Assembly: GCA_009774175.1 (NCBI GenBank)
Contig: VSNG01000016.1
Span: forward strand, 1-64,000
Direction of reading: 5' to 3'
Length of the DNA stretch: 64,000 nucleotides
Origin: Lachnospiraceae bacterium
Lineage (GTDB): Bacteria > Bacillota > Clostridia > Lachnospirales > Lachnospiraceae
The position numbers and the translations under genes are program-made. The first letter of the stretch is position 1, and each line of letters starts with the position of its first letter. Under the pieces are notes generated by a model. The model saw only the letters and a program-made list of their open reading frames with translations, was not told the origin of the DNA and searched no databases. Positions 16,666-24,966 of the stretch are shown one piece after another.

Positions 16666-18732
16666 ATGAGACGGGAAGAGCTGATTGCAGAGCGTTACGA
16701 CCTGGCGCTTTCAAGGATTAGGGAAATACCGAATGAGTCAATCTGTGGGGAAGCCTATCGGGAATATTTCACGCAGATGGCGGAGTTTGTGAAGATGATG
16801 GATCAAACACTGGCGTTTGTGGAAGACGGTAGTCTTTTCCGGGCGTCGATGGAGGAGCTGCAGGAGCGCAATCATCTGCTATATGCGGATATCCTGCCGG
16901 AACAATACGACAAAAGCTATGCCAATCCGGATTATGCAGTTTCTCGACTGGGAGAGTCAATTGGGCGGGCTTTATCCTTTCTGTATGGGGAGCTTCGCAG
17001 CATGATTCCTGCCGCCTACGAGAAAAACCGCGCTTCCATGGCGGTGCGCATGGAGCTTCTTTTGGAGGTTTATCAGTCCTTTGTCTGTGCGGCGCAGGAA
17101 CATGCAGAGCCGGAGGCCGAAGCGCTGCGGCAGATTTTTTACTGGTATGTGAGCGATTATTATGAGGCGGAGTTTGAAGAAAAGACGGAAGTGCTCCTGG
17201 GGGCGGACAGGGATTTTGCGAGACGGATCATCATGGAGAGCGACCTTTCGGATCTGCGTTATCTCTATTATTTCGGCGAGTATATTTCAGAGAATGAGCT
17301 GGGAACGGCGGCCCATCTAAACGAAATGCCGGCGGAAGAAATCAGGAAGATGGCGGATACCTGTACCGAGGGATACCGCATCGGGTTTGAGGTGACGGGG
17401 AAGGACATTTCCATCAAGGAAACGGTGGCAGTCCGTTATTTTCTTGGGTTTGAGCGGGTGGTTCGTCAGATGGTTGATAATTTTGACCGAATGGGTCTAC
17501 AGTCGACGTTTTATCGTGCCGGCGCCAGTATTTTTCAGGGCAGGAATGTGAGCAAGAACGGTTACTGCGGCGCAAACCCGAATAGGCAGTACGACTATGA
17601 CCACAAGGAGGACTGGGCGCTGTTTCTGGACGGCGCGCTTGCGGGACGCAGGCTGGAGGCGGTGCGGAATGTGTTTGAGAAATATAAGGAGCTGGCGGCT
17701 CTTTACGGCGGCCCGGCGGTGATAGAGAGTTTTGGGGAGGAGCCCTTTGTGCCGGTGACAAAGAAGACGGCCTGCCGTCTCAGCGAAAAGCAGCAGAAGC
17801 TTTCCGTGGAGAACGCGGGACAGATCGCGGCGGTGCAGAATGAATATATCAGGGGTGAGGAGCACAGCTTTACGATCATTGCCTTTCCCGTACCGCAGAT
17901 CGGAGAGCGCTACCGGGAAATTTTTGACGATATCGTGCGTATCAATACGCTGGACTATATGCTTTACCGAAATATCCAGCAGACTATTATCGACTGCCTT
18001 GACAAGGGATCGACTGTTTTGGTCAAAGGAATGGGAGAAAACGCTACGGATATGAAAGTACAGCTTCACCGGCTGGAGGATCCCCGTACCCAGACGAATT
18101 TTGAAAACTGTGTGGCGGACGTGAATATTCCTGTGGGAGAGGTGTTTACTTCGCCGCTTCTGGCCGGTACGGAGGGGACGCTGCATGTGACGCGGGTGTT
18201 TCTGTCCGGGCTGGAATACCGGGATCTGCGGATTGTATTCCGGGATGGATTTGTGACGGATTACGGCTGTAATAACTTTGCTTCGCCAGAGGAGAACCGC
18301 AGATATATTAAGGATAACCTTTTGTTTCACCACGACAGACTGCCGCTGGGGGAGTTTGCCATCGGCACGAACACGACGGCCTTTGCCGTTGCCAGAAAGT
18401 ACGGGATCGAGGCGAAACTGCCCATACTGATTGCGGAAAAGACGGGGCCCCACTTTGCGCTGGGGGATACCTGTTACTCCCATGAAGAGGAAGTGCGCAG
18501 CTTCAACCCGGACGGTAAGGAGATCGTGGCAAAAGAGAACGAGGTGTCAGCTTTACGTGACACGGATGTCAGTAAGGCGTATTTCCAGTGCCATACGGAT
18601 ATTACGATCCCGTATGACGAGCTGGGAGAACTTTCCGTGCTGACTTCCACGGGAGAAAAATATGCCATTATCCAAAACGGTCAATTTGTACTGCCGGGCT
18701 GTGAGGAGTTAAACCGCGGATTTATGGCGTGA
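16666..18732 (+). CDS. M29-family metallo-aminopeptidase with long N-terminal extension
   Basis: 688 residues. The C-terminal part (about 270-688) matches thermophilic aminopeptidases of family M29, which remove N-terminal residues from peptides using two metal ions. The expected ligands are present: E492 (PVGEVFTSP), E563 (GEFAIGTN), H596 (GPHFALGD), and H643 with D645 (HTD). The N-terminal 260 residues are an acidic helical region not found in the 410-residue classical enzymes. It may be a cap or dimer domain. A cluster of GAAAC(A/G)GGG motifs lies just upstream. Peptidase function is likely; the substrate is unknown. Confidence 0.85.
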   Translation: MRREELIAERYDLALSRIREIPNESICGEAYREYFTQMAEFVKMMDQTLAFVEDGSLFRASMEELQERNHLLYADILPEQYDKSYANPDYAVSRLGESIGRALSFLYGELRSMIPAAYEKNRASMAVRMELLLEVYQSFVCAAQEHAEPEAEALRQIFYWYVSDYYEAEFEEKTEVLLGADRDFARRIIMESDLSDLRYLYYFGEYISENELGTAAHLNEMPAEEIRKMADTCTEGYRIGFEVTGKDISIKETVAVRYFLGFERVVRQMVDNFDRMGLQSTFYRAGASIFQGRNVSKNGYCGANPNRQYDYDHKEDWALFLDGALAGRRLEAVRNVFEKYKELAALYGGPAVIESFGEEPFVPVTKKTACRLSEKQQKLSVENAGQIAAVQNEYIRGEEHSFTIIAFPVPQIGERYREIFDDIVRINTLDYMLYRNIQQTIIDCLDKGSTVLVKGMGENATDMKVQLHRLEDPRTQTNFENCVADVNIPVGEVFTSPLLAGTEGTLHVTRVFLSGLEYRDLRIVFRDGFVTDYGCNNFASPEENRRYIKDNLLFHHDRLPLGEFAIGTNTTAFAVARKYGIEAKLPILIAEKTGPHFALGDTCYSHEEEVRSFNPDGKEIVAKENEVSALRDTDVSKAYFQCHTDITIPYDELGELSVLTSTGEKYAIIQNGQFVLPGCEELNRGFMA

Positions 18733-18751
18733 CTGGCGGCGATAAAATGTG

Positions 18752-18780
18752 TTGCGAAATCAGCGAGAATTTAGTACACT
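18752..18780 (+). promoter_or_regulatory. promoter of the pur cluster
   Basis: TTGCGA at 18752-18757, 17 bases, TACACT at 18775-18780, about 57 bases before purE. I see neither a purine riboswitch nor an obvious PurR box. Confidence 0.5.
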
Positions 18781-18837
18781 GTATAGCAGGAAACTTTGTT
18801 TTGACACAAGATGTTGTGGTTTAGGAGGTATTTGCAG

Positions 18838-19347
18838 ATGGCACAGGTAGGCATCGTGATGGGCAGCGATTCGGATATGCCCGTTATGGCGAAGGCGGCT
18901 GACATTCTGGAGGAGCTCGGCATTTCCTATGAGATGACGATTATTTCCGCCCACAGGGAGCCGGATGTGTTTTTTGAGTATGCGAAGAGCGCGGAAGAAA
19001 AGGGATTTAAGGTGATTATTGCGGGAGCCGGGAAGGCGGCGCACCTGCCGGGCATGTGTGCGGCGATTTTTCCCATGCCGGTGATCGGCGTGCCCATGAA
19101 GACTTCCGATCTGGGCGGGGTGGATTCTCTTTATTCCATCGTGCAGATGCCTTCGGGCATTCCGGTGGCCACGGTGGCTATCGGCGGCGGACAGAATGCG
19201 GGGATCCTTGCGGCAAAGATACTGGCGGTTTCCGATCCGGCCATACTGGAACGGGTGAAAAAGTACGCGCAGAGTCTTAAGGAGAGCGTGCAGGAGAAGG
19301 ATGCAAGGCTTCAGGAGGTAGGTTACAAGACTTACCTGAAAGCCTGA
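18838..19347 (+). CDS. purE: N5-carboxyaminoimidazole ribonucleotide mutase
   Basis: 169 residues, a class I PurE. It shifts the carboxyl group of N5-CAIR to give CAIR in purine synthesis. Motifs: MGSDSDMPVM (11-20), ISAHREPD (about 43-50), and GAGKAAHLPGM (about 70-80). AGGAGG precedes the ATG at 18838; the frame is open from 18811 but lacks a site. It is the first gene of a purE-purM-purN-purD cluster. Confidence 0.95.
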   Translation: MAQVGIVMGSDSDMPVMAKAADILEELGISYEMTIISAHREPDVFFEYAKSAEEKGFKVIIAGAGKAAHLPGMCAAIFPMPVIGVPMKTSDLGGVDSLYSIVQMPSGIPVATVAIGGGQNAGILAAKILAVSDPAILERVKKYAQSLKESVQEKDARLQEVGYKTYLKA

Positions 19348-19362
19348 CCAATAAGGAGGAAT

Positions 19363-19458
19363 GTGTGAAAAATCACGCGAATGCGCTGGTTTTTCACACG
19401 CCAGTTTGCGTTGGAGCTGCAAACTCGGAATCGCAGAGCAGAATTTGAGATTCTGCTC
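19363..19458 (+). repeat. three hairpins in the purE-purM gap
   Basis: GTGTGAAAAA/TTTTTCACAC (19363-19372 with 19390-19399), AGTTTGC/GCAAACT (19403-19409 with 19419-19425), and GAGCAGAAT/ATTCTGCTC (19436-19444 with 19450-19458). All three are perfect and none has a U-run, so they are not simple terminators. The middle one shares GCAAACTCGGAA with the spoIIAA-spoIIAB gap. Confidence 0.65.
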
Positions 19459-19496
19459 GCGTATCTTCGCAACAAATGCTCCGATACGGAGGGAAT

Positions 19497-20522
19497 ATGG
19501 ATTACAGAGCAGCAGGAGTTGACATTGAGGCGGGCTACCGTTCGGTAGAGCTGATGAAGCAGTATGTGAAAGGGACGATGCGGCCGGAAGTGCTGGGCGG
19601 ACTGGGCGGATTTTCGGGCGCGTTTTCTCTGGAAAAGATTAAAAATATGGAAAAGCCTGTGCTTTTGTCGGGAACGGACGGCGTGGGCACAAAGATTCAG
19701 CTGGCTTATCTTCTGGATAAGCATGACACCGTAGGCATTGACTGCGTGGCCATGTGCGTGAACGACGTGGTATGCGCGGGGGCGGAGCCGCTGTTCTTTC
19801 TGGATTACATAGCCTGCGGCAAGAATTATCCCGAGAAGATTGCGGCCATCGTAAAGGGCGTGGCCGAGGGCTGTAAGCAGGCAGGCGCGGCGCTGATCGG
19901 CGGAGAGACGGCGGAGCATCCGGGACTGATGCCGGAGGAGGAGTACGATCTTGCCGGATTCGCAGTTGGCGTGGCGGAAGAAAAAGACCTGATTACGGGC
20001 GCGGATATTAAGCCCGGGGACGTGCTTGTCGGCATCGCTTCTTCCGGCGTGCACAGCAACGGTTTTTCTCTGGTGCGCAAGGTGTTTGGCGTGACGAAAG
20101 AGAAGCTTTCCGAATATTATGACGAGCTGGGCGCCACGCTGGGGGAGACGCTGCTTACGCCCACCAGAATTTATGTGAAGGCTCTGCGGGAAGTTAAGGC
20201 GGCAGGCGTTACCGTAAAGGGATGCAGCCATATTACCGGCGGCGGCTTTTATGAGAATATACCAAGAATGCTTCCGGAGGGTGTGTCGGCGAAGGTGAAA
20301 AAGGGAAGCTTTGAGGTACCGCCCATCTTTGGGCTGCTGCAAAAGACCGGCGGTCTGGAACAAAAGATGATGTACAATACCTACAACATGGGCCTTGGCA
20401 TGGTGCTTGCCGTGGAGGCGGATCAGGCGGATAAAACCATCGCCGCTCTGGAAAAGGCAGGGGAGAAGGCATGGGCAGTGGGTGAGGCCGCTGCGGGAGA
20501 CCATGAGGTAGTGTTCGGATAA
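19497..20522 (+). CDS. purM: phosphoribosylformylglycinamidine cyclo-ligase
   Basis: 341 residues. It closes the imidazole ring to form AIR using ATP. Motifs: [13 protein letters not shown] near the start, [14 protein letters not shown] (about 54-67), [19 protein letters not shown] (about 85-103), and [14 protein letters not shown] (about 240-253). I chose the ATG at 19497, which has CGGAGGG close by, over one at 19476 with no site. The 150-bp gap before it is filled with hairpins. Confidence 0.95.
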   Translation: MDYRAAGVDIEAGYRSVELMKQYVKGTMRPEVLGGLGGFSGAFSLEKIKNMEKPVLLSGTDGVGTKIQLAYLLDKHDTVGIDCVAMCVNDVVCAGAEPLFFLDYIACGKNYPEKIAAIVKGVAEGCKQAGAALIGGETAEHPGLMPEEEYDLAGFAVGVAEEKDLITGADIKPGDVLVGIASSGVHSNGFSLVRKVFGVTKEKLSEYYDELGATLGETLLTPTRIYVKALREVKAAGVTVKGCSHITGGGFYENIPRMLPEGVSAKVKKGSFEVPPIFGLLQKTGGLEQKMMYNTYNMGLGMVLAVEADQADKTIAALEKAGEKAWAVGEAAAGDHEVVFG

Positions 20523-20584
20523 CTGTGAGCGCTTCTGACAACGCAGCGGCACAGTCTGTTTCGTTGAGAGACGCTTCTCACACT

Positions 20585-20612
20585 GGAGAAGGCCGAAATG
20601 GGGGCGTTCTCC
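20585..20612 (+). repeat. hairpin before purN
   Basis: GGAGAAGGCC (20585-20594) pairs with GGGCGTTCTCC (20602-20612), with one bulge, ending 4 bases before the purN ribosome site GAAAGGAG. Its outer stem resembles the GAGAATGC hairpins at 59669 and 62414. Confidence 0.5.
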
Positions 20613-20627
20613 GAAAGGAGTGTAAAA

Positions 20628-21254
20628 ATGCTTAGAGTAGTGGTGTGCGTCTCCGGGGGAGGCACAAATTTGCAGGCGATTATTGATGGTATCGCACAGG
20701 GCGCCGTCTGTCAGACGGAGATTGTGAGGGTGATAAGCAACAATCCCGGCGCCTACGCGCTGGAGCGGGCGAAACAGGCGGGGATCGAGGGCGTATGCGT
20801 GTCGCCAAAAGACTACGAAAACAGGTCTCTGTTTGAAGCGGCGCTTCTTCAGTGCGTGAAGGAGGCGGCTCCTGACCTGATCGTGCTGGCAGGCTTTATG
20901 GTGAAGGCGCCGGATGAGATGGTAAGACAGTTTGAGAATCGGATCATCAATATACACCCGTCCCTGATACCGGCCTTCTGCGGTACGGGGTATTACGGTC
21001 TGAGGGTGCATGAAGCCGCTCTCGCAAGGGGCGTGAAGATCACGGGCGCTACGGTGCATTTTGTAAACGACGGCATGGATACGGGCCCGATTATCATGCA
21101 GAAGGCCGTCAAGGTACGCGATGGGGATACGCCGGAAACTCTGCAAAAGAGAGTGATGGAGGAAGCCGAGTGGGTGCTTCTGCCATGGTGCATCAATCTG
21201 ATTGCCGCAGGACAGATCAGAGTGGAAAACGGCCGGGTGACGATCGCCGAGTGA
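20628..21254 (+). CDS. purN: phosphoribosylglycinamide formyltransferase
   Basis: 208 residues. It transfers a formyl group from 10-formyl-tetrahydrofolate to GAR. The phosphate loop SGGGTNLQAI is near the N-terminus. The catalytic Asn-His pair is in INIHPSLIPAF, and the catalytic Asp in FVNDGMDTGPII. GAAAGGAG precedes the ATG at 20628. It is followed 28 bases later by purD. Confidence 0.95.
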   Translation: MLRVVVCVSGGGTNLQAIIDGIAQGAVCQTEIVRVISNNPGAYALERAKQAGIEGVCVSPKDYENRSLFEAALLQCVKEAAPDLIVLAGFMVKAPDEMVRQFENRIINIHPSLIPAFCGTGYYGLRVHEAALARGVKITGATVHFVNDGMDTGPIIMQKAVKVRDGDTPETLQKRVMEEAEWVLLPWCINLIAAGQIRVENGRVTIAE

Positions 21255-21282
21255 AAAGAAGTTTGGAAAGGAACAGGATACG

Positions 21283-22554
21283 ATGAAGATTTTGATTGTG
21301 GGAAGCGGCGGCAGGGAGCATGCGATTGCGACGGCTGTGGCAAAGAGTCCGAGAGCGGATAAGATATACTGCGCGCCCGGTAATGCGGGAATCGCGCAGA
21401 TTGCGGAGTGTGTGCCCATTGGGGCCATGGAATTTGATAAGCTTACGGCTTTTGCCAGAGAGAAAGCCATCGACCTGACTATCGTCGGCATGGACGATCC
21501 TCTGGTGGGCGGTCTTGTGGACGAGATGGAGGCGGCGGGACTGCGGGTATTCGGGCCCCGTAAAAATGCGGCCATTCTGGAGGGAAGCAAGGCGTTTTCC
21601 AAGGATTTGATGAAGAAATATAAGATTCCCACGGCGGCTTACGAGAACTTTGACGATCCGAACAAGGCGCTTGCTTATCTGGAAACCGCGAAGATGCCTG
21701 TTGTTTTGAAGGCGGACGGTCTTGCGCTGGGGAAGGGCGTACTGATTTGCAATACGCTAAAAGAGGCTAAAGAAGGCGTGCGCACCATTATGGAAGATAA
21801 AAAGTTCGGCGCGGCGGGCAACCGCATGGTGATCGAAGAATTTATGACGGGCCGGGAGGTTTCCGTGCTCTCTTTTGTGGACGGCAGGACGATCAGGATC
21901 ATGTCTTCCGCGCAGGATCACAAGCGGGCGCTGGACGGCGATCAGGGATTGAATACCGGCGGCATGGGCACGTTTTCGCCCAGTCCCTTCTATACGGACG
22001 AGGTGGACGCGTTCTGCCGCAGGCACATATATCAGGCTACGGTGGATGCCATGGCGGCTGAGGGACGGCCCTTCAAGGGCGTCATTTTCTTCGGACTGAT
22101 GCTGACGCAGGACGGGCCAAAGGTACTGGAATATAACGCGCGGTTCGGAGATCCCGAGGCGCAGGTGGTGCTGCCCCGTATGAAAAACGATATGCTTGAA
22201 GTGGTGGAGGCGTGTATCGACGGGCGGCTTGATCAGATGGAGCTTGAGTTTGAGAACAATGCGGCGGTCTGTGTGGTTCTGGCATCGGAAGGATACCCGG
22301 TATCCTACGAAAAGGGCTTTGAAATTACGGGACTGGAAAGCTTTGAGAACAAAGACGGGTACTACTGTTTCCATGCAGGAACGAAGTCGGAAGACGGTAA
22401 GATTGTCACAAACGGCGGCCGGGTGCTCGGCGTTACGGCAAAGGGCGAAACTTTGCAGGATGCGAGGGCGAACGCCTACGAGGCAGCCAGGTGGGTGCAT
22501 TTCGATCATCAGTATATGAGAAACGATATCGGTAAGGCGATAGACGAGGCGTAA
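21283..22554 (+). CDS. purD: phosphoribosylamine-glycine ligase
   Basis: 423 residues, an ATP-grasp enzyme that makes GAR from phosphoribosylamine and glycine. Motifs: GSGGREHAIA at residues 6-15, VLKADGLALGKGV (about 145-157), and NTGGMGTFSP (about 225-234). The ATP-grasp metal site is in LEYNARFGDPEAQ (about 285-297). Other purine genes (purC, purF, purH) are not in the window. Confidence 0.96.
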   Translation: MKILIVGSGGREHAIATAVAKSPRADKIYCAPGNAGIAQIAECVPIGAMEFDKLTAFAREKAIDLTIVGMDDPLVGGLVDEMEAAGLRVFGPRKNAAILEGSKAFSKDLMKKYKIPTAAYENFDDPNKALAYLETAKMPVVLKADGLALGKGVLICNTLKEAKEGVRTIMEDKKFGAAGNRMVIEEFMTGREVSVLSFVDGRTIRIMSSAQDHKRALDGDQGLNTGGMGTFSPSPFYTDEVDAFCRRHIYQATVDAMAAEGRPFKGVIFFGLMLTQDGPKVLEYNARFGDPEAQVVLPRMKNDMLEVVEACIDGRLDQMELEFENNAAVCVVLASEGYPVSYEKGFEITGLESFENKDGYYCFHAGTKSEDGKIVTNGGRVLGVTAKGETLQDARANAYEAARWVHFDHQYMRNDIGKAIDEA

Positions 22555-22601
22555 ATTGGGGAAACAAGTCGTAAAGGGAGAATTCGAAGGGAAGTGATCT
22601 T

Positions 22602-23087
22602 ATGAGCAGAGAAGAAAGAATTGAAATGCTCAAAAAGGAAATATCAAAGGTCAATACCTATAACAGGCCAACCTACTGCGAAAATTGCGGCGGCGTTATG
22701 GTATTTAAGGGTGTGGGCGAATATGAGTGTGAAAAATGCGGCGCCCTGGAGTATGACGATTACGGAAAGGTACGCAATTACATTGAAAAACATATGGGAG
22801 CCAATGCGGCGCAGGCGTCCAAGGCTACCGGCGTGAGCCAGAAGGCCATCAGGGAAATGTTAAAGGAAGCCAGACTGGAGATTGCGCCCAATTCTACGTT
22901 TTTCCTGCGCTGTGAAATTTGCGGCGCGGCGATCCGCTGGGGACGGTTCTGCCCGAAGTGTGAGACAGCCCATCACAGGGATCTGGAAGAAATGGCAAGA
23001 AAATCAAGACATAGCGACGATATGTTCGGATACAGTACGGAACGGCGTAAAGGCGAGGAAGGTACGAAGCGTTTTACAAGAGAATAG
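22602..23087 (+). CDS. double zinc-ribbon, helix-turn-helix protein
   Basis: 161 residues. A zinc ribbon lies at about 26-48 (CENCGG, then CEKCGA), a putative helix-turn-helix at about 66-92 (AQASKATGVSQKAIREMLKE), and a second ribbon at about 105-122 (CEICGA, then CPKCET). The basic C-terminal tail is likely disordered. The order ribbon-HTH-ribbon resembles the YvyF-type proteins found near flagellar and competence genes in Bacillus. That comparison is weak, and no such genes are adjacent here. It may bind nucleic acid. It is followed by the SH3 protein after 52 bases. Confidence 0.75.
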   Translation: MSREERIEMLKKEISKVNTYNRPTYCENCGGVMVFKGVGEYECEKCGALEYDDYGKVRNYIEKHMGANAAQASKATGVSQKAIREMLKEARLEIAPNSTFFLRCEICGAAIRWGRFCPKCETAHHRDLEEMARKSRHSDDMFGYSTERRKGEEGTKRFTRE

Positions 23088-23139
23088 CGTGAGAAGAAAT
23101 TTCAAGTCTTACGCGCAACCCCCGGCAGAGGAGAAAAGA

Positions 23140-24564
23140 ATGAAGATGCAAAAGAGTAAGAGAGTAACAGGAAGAGGCAGCCGCGCGGTAAGGATGTTTG
23201 CCGTTTTGGGGGCCGCCTTTATCCTTGTGTGGTGCGATCCTTTGGTGAGCCATGCGGAAGCTACGGGCACCGTGATCCCAAGCTCCGTCAATATCAGAAA
23301 GGAACCGAGTCAGGACAGTGAAGTGATCGGCAGCACCACCGGCGGAAAGGAAATTTCAATCCGGGGAAAAGTAGACGCTTCCGGCACGACATGGTATCAG
23401 GTTTATGTGCAGGGCGATGTTCTGGGCTATATCCGCGCCGATATGGTGGAAAAGAAAGGGGACGGGGATATTCCCACCGTTTCTGCATCCACGGGCGCAG
23501 ACGAAGGGCAGGCCTCCTCGGAGGAAGGCGCGGAGCAGACAGCGCCGGAGGGCGGAGAGAATCCGGCCGACAGCGGCGGCGCGCAGGTGCAGGCGCAGGA
23601 GACGATGGACAAACAATACGCAACGACCAAGCCGGCGTCGACGAAAGTGCGTCCCGATCCGTCCACTTCCAATAATCCGATGGAATCCATTCCGTCCGGC
23701 ACCCAGGTGGTGGTCAGCGGAAAGTCGGAAGGAAGTGACAGTAAAACATGGTATTATGTGACCTTTACAGGGTCGAATGGGTCGGAGAAGACAGGGTATA
23801 TCCGTTCCGATCTGCTGGAGCTTGGCGATATGCTGCCTGTGGAAGAGCCGCCTGTGGAGGAGCCGCCCGCAGAGGAGCCGCCTGTGGAGGAGCCGCAGCC
23901 CAGTAATGACTATGAACTTGGGATGGAGACTGATTCCGAAGGGGAACAGGTATGGTATATTTACGACCATGTGAACAATAAGCAGCAGCCTCTTGTGCCT
24001 CTTTTGGAGGCATCCTATAATCAGATGCTGGGAAATACGGAGGATACGGACGCCATAGTCAAACAGCGGATCGTGATCGTGGTGCTTGGCGTGCTTCTGG
24101 CGGCGCTTGTCATTACGGTCATCATCATGGCGTTTAAACTGCGGGACGCTTACTATGAGGATTATGACGAGGATGAGGAGGATGAGGACGAGGAAGAGGA
24201 AGAGGAGTCCTCAGGCAGCAGGGCCTCCAGAAGAGAGCGGGACAGGGAGACAGAAGAGAGACCTTCCGGGCGCAGAGCGTCGGAGGGGGAAGAGAGACCT
24301 GCCCGCAGACGGGAGGATGGAGAAGAACGCCCTGCCCGCAGACGGGAGGACGAGGAAGAGCGCAGACCCCGCAGACGGGAGGAAGCGGCCAGAGGTAAAT
24401 CCGACAGACCCGAGCGCAGACGGCGGGAAGGGGATTACGAGAGGGAACAGGGCGCACAGGAAAATGCCAGACCTGCAAAGGCTCGTAAAGCAAAGAATTT
24501 TCTTCTGGATGACGATGAGTTTGAGTTTGAATTTCTCAATATGGATGATAAGGACCTTAAATAG
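23140..24564 (+). CDS. secreted/membrane SH3-domain protein with charged tail
   Basis: 474 residues. A signal peptide or anchor (about 15-40, ending in VSHAEA) is followed by a first bacterial SH3 domain (about 42-105, SVNIRKEPSQDSEVIG) and an acidic Gly/Ala linker. A second SH3 domain follows (about 160-225, STKVRPDPST), then a proline/glutamate repeat (VEEPP units, about 233-252), a membrane helix (about 310-335), and a long cytosolic tail of Arg/Glu repeats (about 350-450). SH3_3 domains usually bind peptidoglycan. The repeated RPARRRED-type tail is low complexity and may interact with nucleic acid or acidic partners. The start at 23140 follows GAGGAG; the frame is open further upstream inside the previous gene. 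Confidence 0.8.
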   Translation: MKMQKSKRVTGRGSRAVRMFAVLGAAFILVWCDPLVSHAEATGTVIPSSVNIRKEPSQDSEVIGSTTGGKEISIRGKVDASGTTWYQVYVQGDVLGYIRADMVEKKGDGDIPTVSASTGADEGQASSEEGAEQTAPEGGENPADSGGAQVQAQETMDKQYATTKPASTKVRPDPSTSNNPMESIPSGTQVVVSGKSEGSDSKTWYYVTFTGSNGSEKTGYIRSDLLELGDMLPVEEPPVEEPPAEEPPVEEPQPSNDYELGMETDSEGEQVWYIYDHVNNKQQPLVPLLEASYNQMLGNTEDTDAIVKQRIVIVVLGVLLAALVITVIIMAFKLRDAYYEDYDEDEEDEDEEEEEESSGSRASRRERDRETEERPSGRRASEGEERPARRREDGEERPARRREDEEERRPRRREEAARGKSDRPERRRREGDYEREQGAQENARPAKARKAKNFLLDDDEFEFEFLNMDDKDLK

Positions 24565-24582
24565 GAAACGGGGAAGGGCTAC

Positions 24583-24966
24583 ATGCTTATCGAAATAGAC
24601 TTTAACAGTGATCAGGCGATCTATATGCAGCTGCGGGATCAGATCATTATGGGGATTGCGTCTTCCCGGTTTCAGGAGGGGGATATGCTTCCCTCGGTCA
24701 GACAGCTGGCGGATACCATCGGCGTCAATATGCACACGGTCAATAAGGCGTATACGGTCCTAAAGCAGGAAGGCTACGTCAAGGTGGATCGCAGGAAGGG
24801 CGTCATGGTGGCGGTGGACATTGACAGGATGCAGGCCCTTGAGGAGATCAGGGAGGACTTGCTTGTCACGCTTGCCAAAGCAAGCTGTAAGAATATTTCC
24901 GGTGAAGAAGTGCATGCTCTTATAGACGAGATATATGAGGAATATGGGAAAGGAATGAGAGATTAA
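24583..24966 (+). CDS. GntR/YtrA-type transcriptional regulator
   Basis: 127 residues: an N-terminal winged helix of the GntR family (QAIYMQLRDQIIMGI, LPSVRQLADTIGVN, TVNKAYTVLKQEGYV) with a short C-terminal helical part, like the YtrA subgroup. Its stop codon shares a base with the clpC start (TAATG), so the two are translationally coupled. In Bacillus, clpC is controlled by CtsR with McsA and McsB; none of these is present here. This protein may take over that role, or may simply be co-transcribed. Confidence 0.88.
   Translation: MLIEIDFNSDQAIYMQLRDQIIMGIASSRFQEGDMLPSVRQLADTIGVNMHTVNKAYTVLKQEGYVKVDRRKGVMVAVDIDRMQALEEIREDLLVTLAKASCKNISGEEVHALIDEIYEEYGKGMRD

Noticed and set aside
19332..21632. 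766-codon open frame on the minus strand
   Set aside because: It lies opposite purM and purN, whose motifs are unmistakable, has no ribosome site and no recognisable protein features. It arises from the codon bias of the plus-strand genes.
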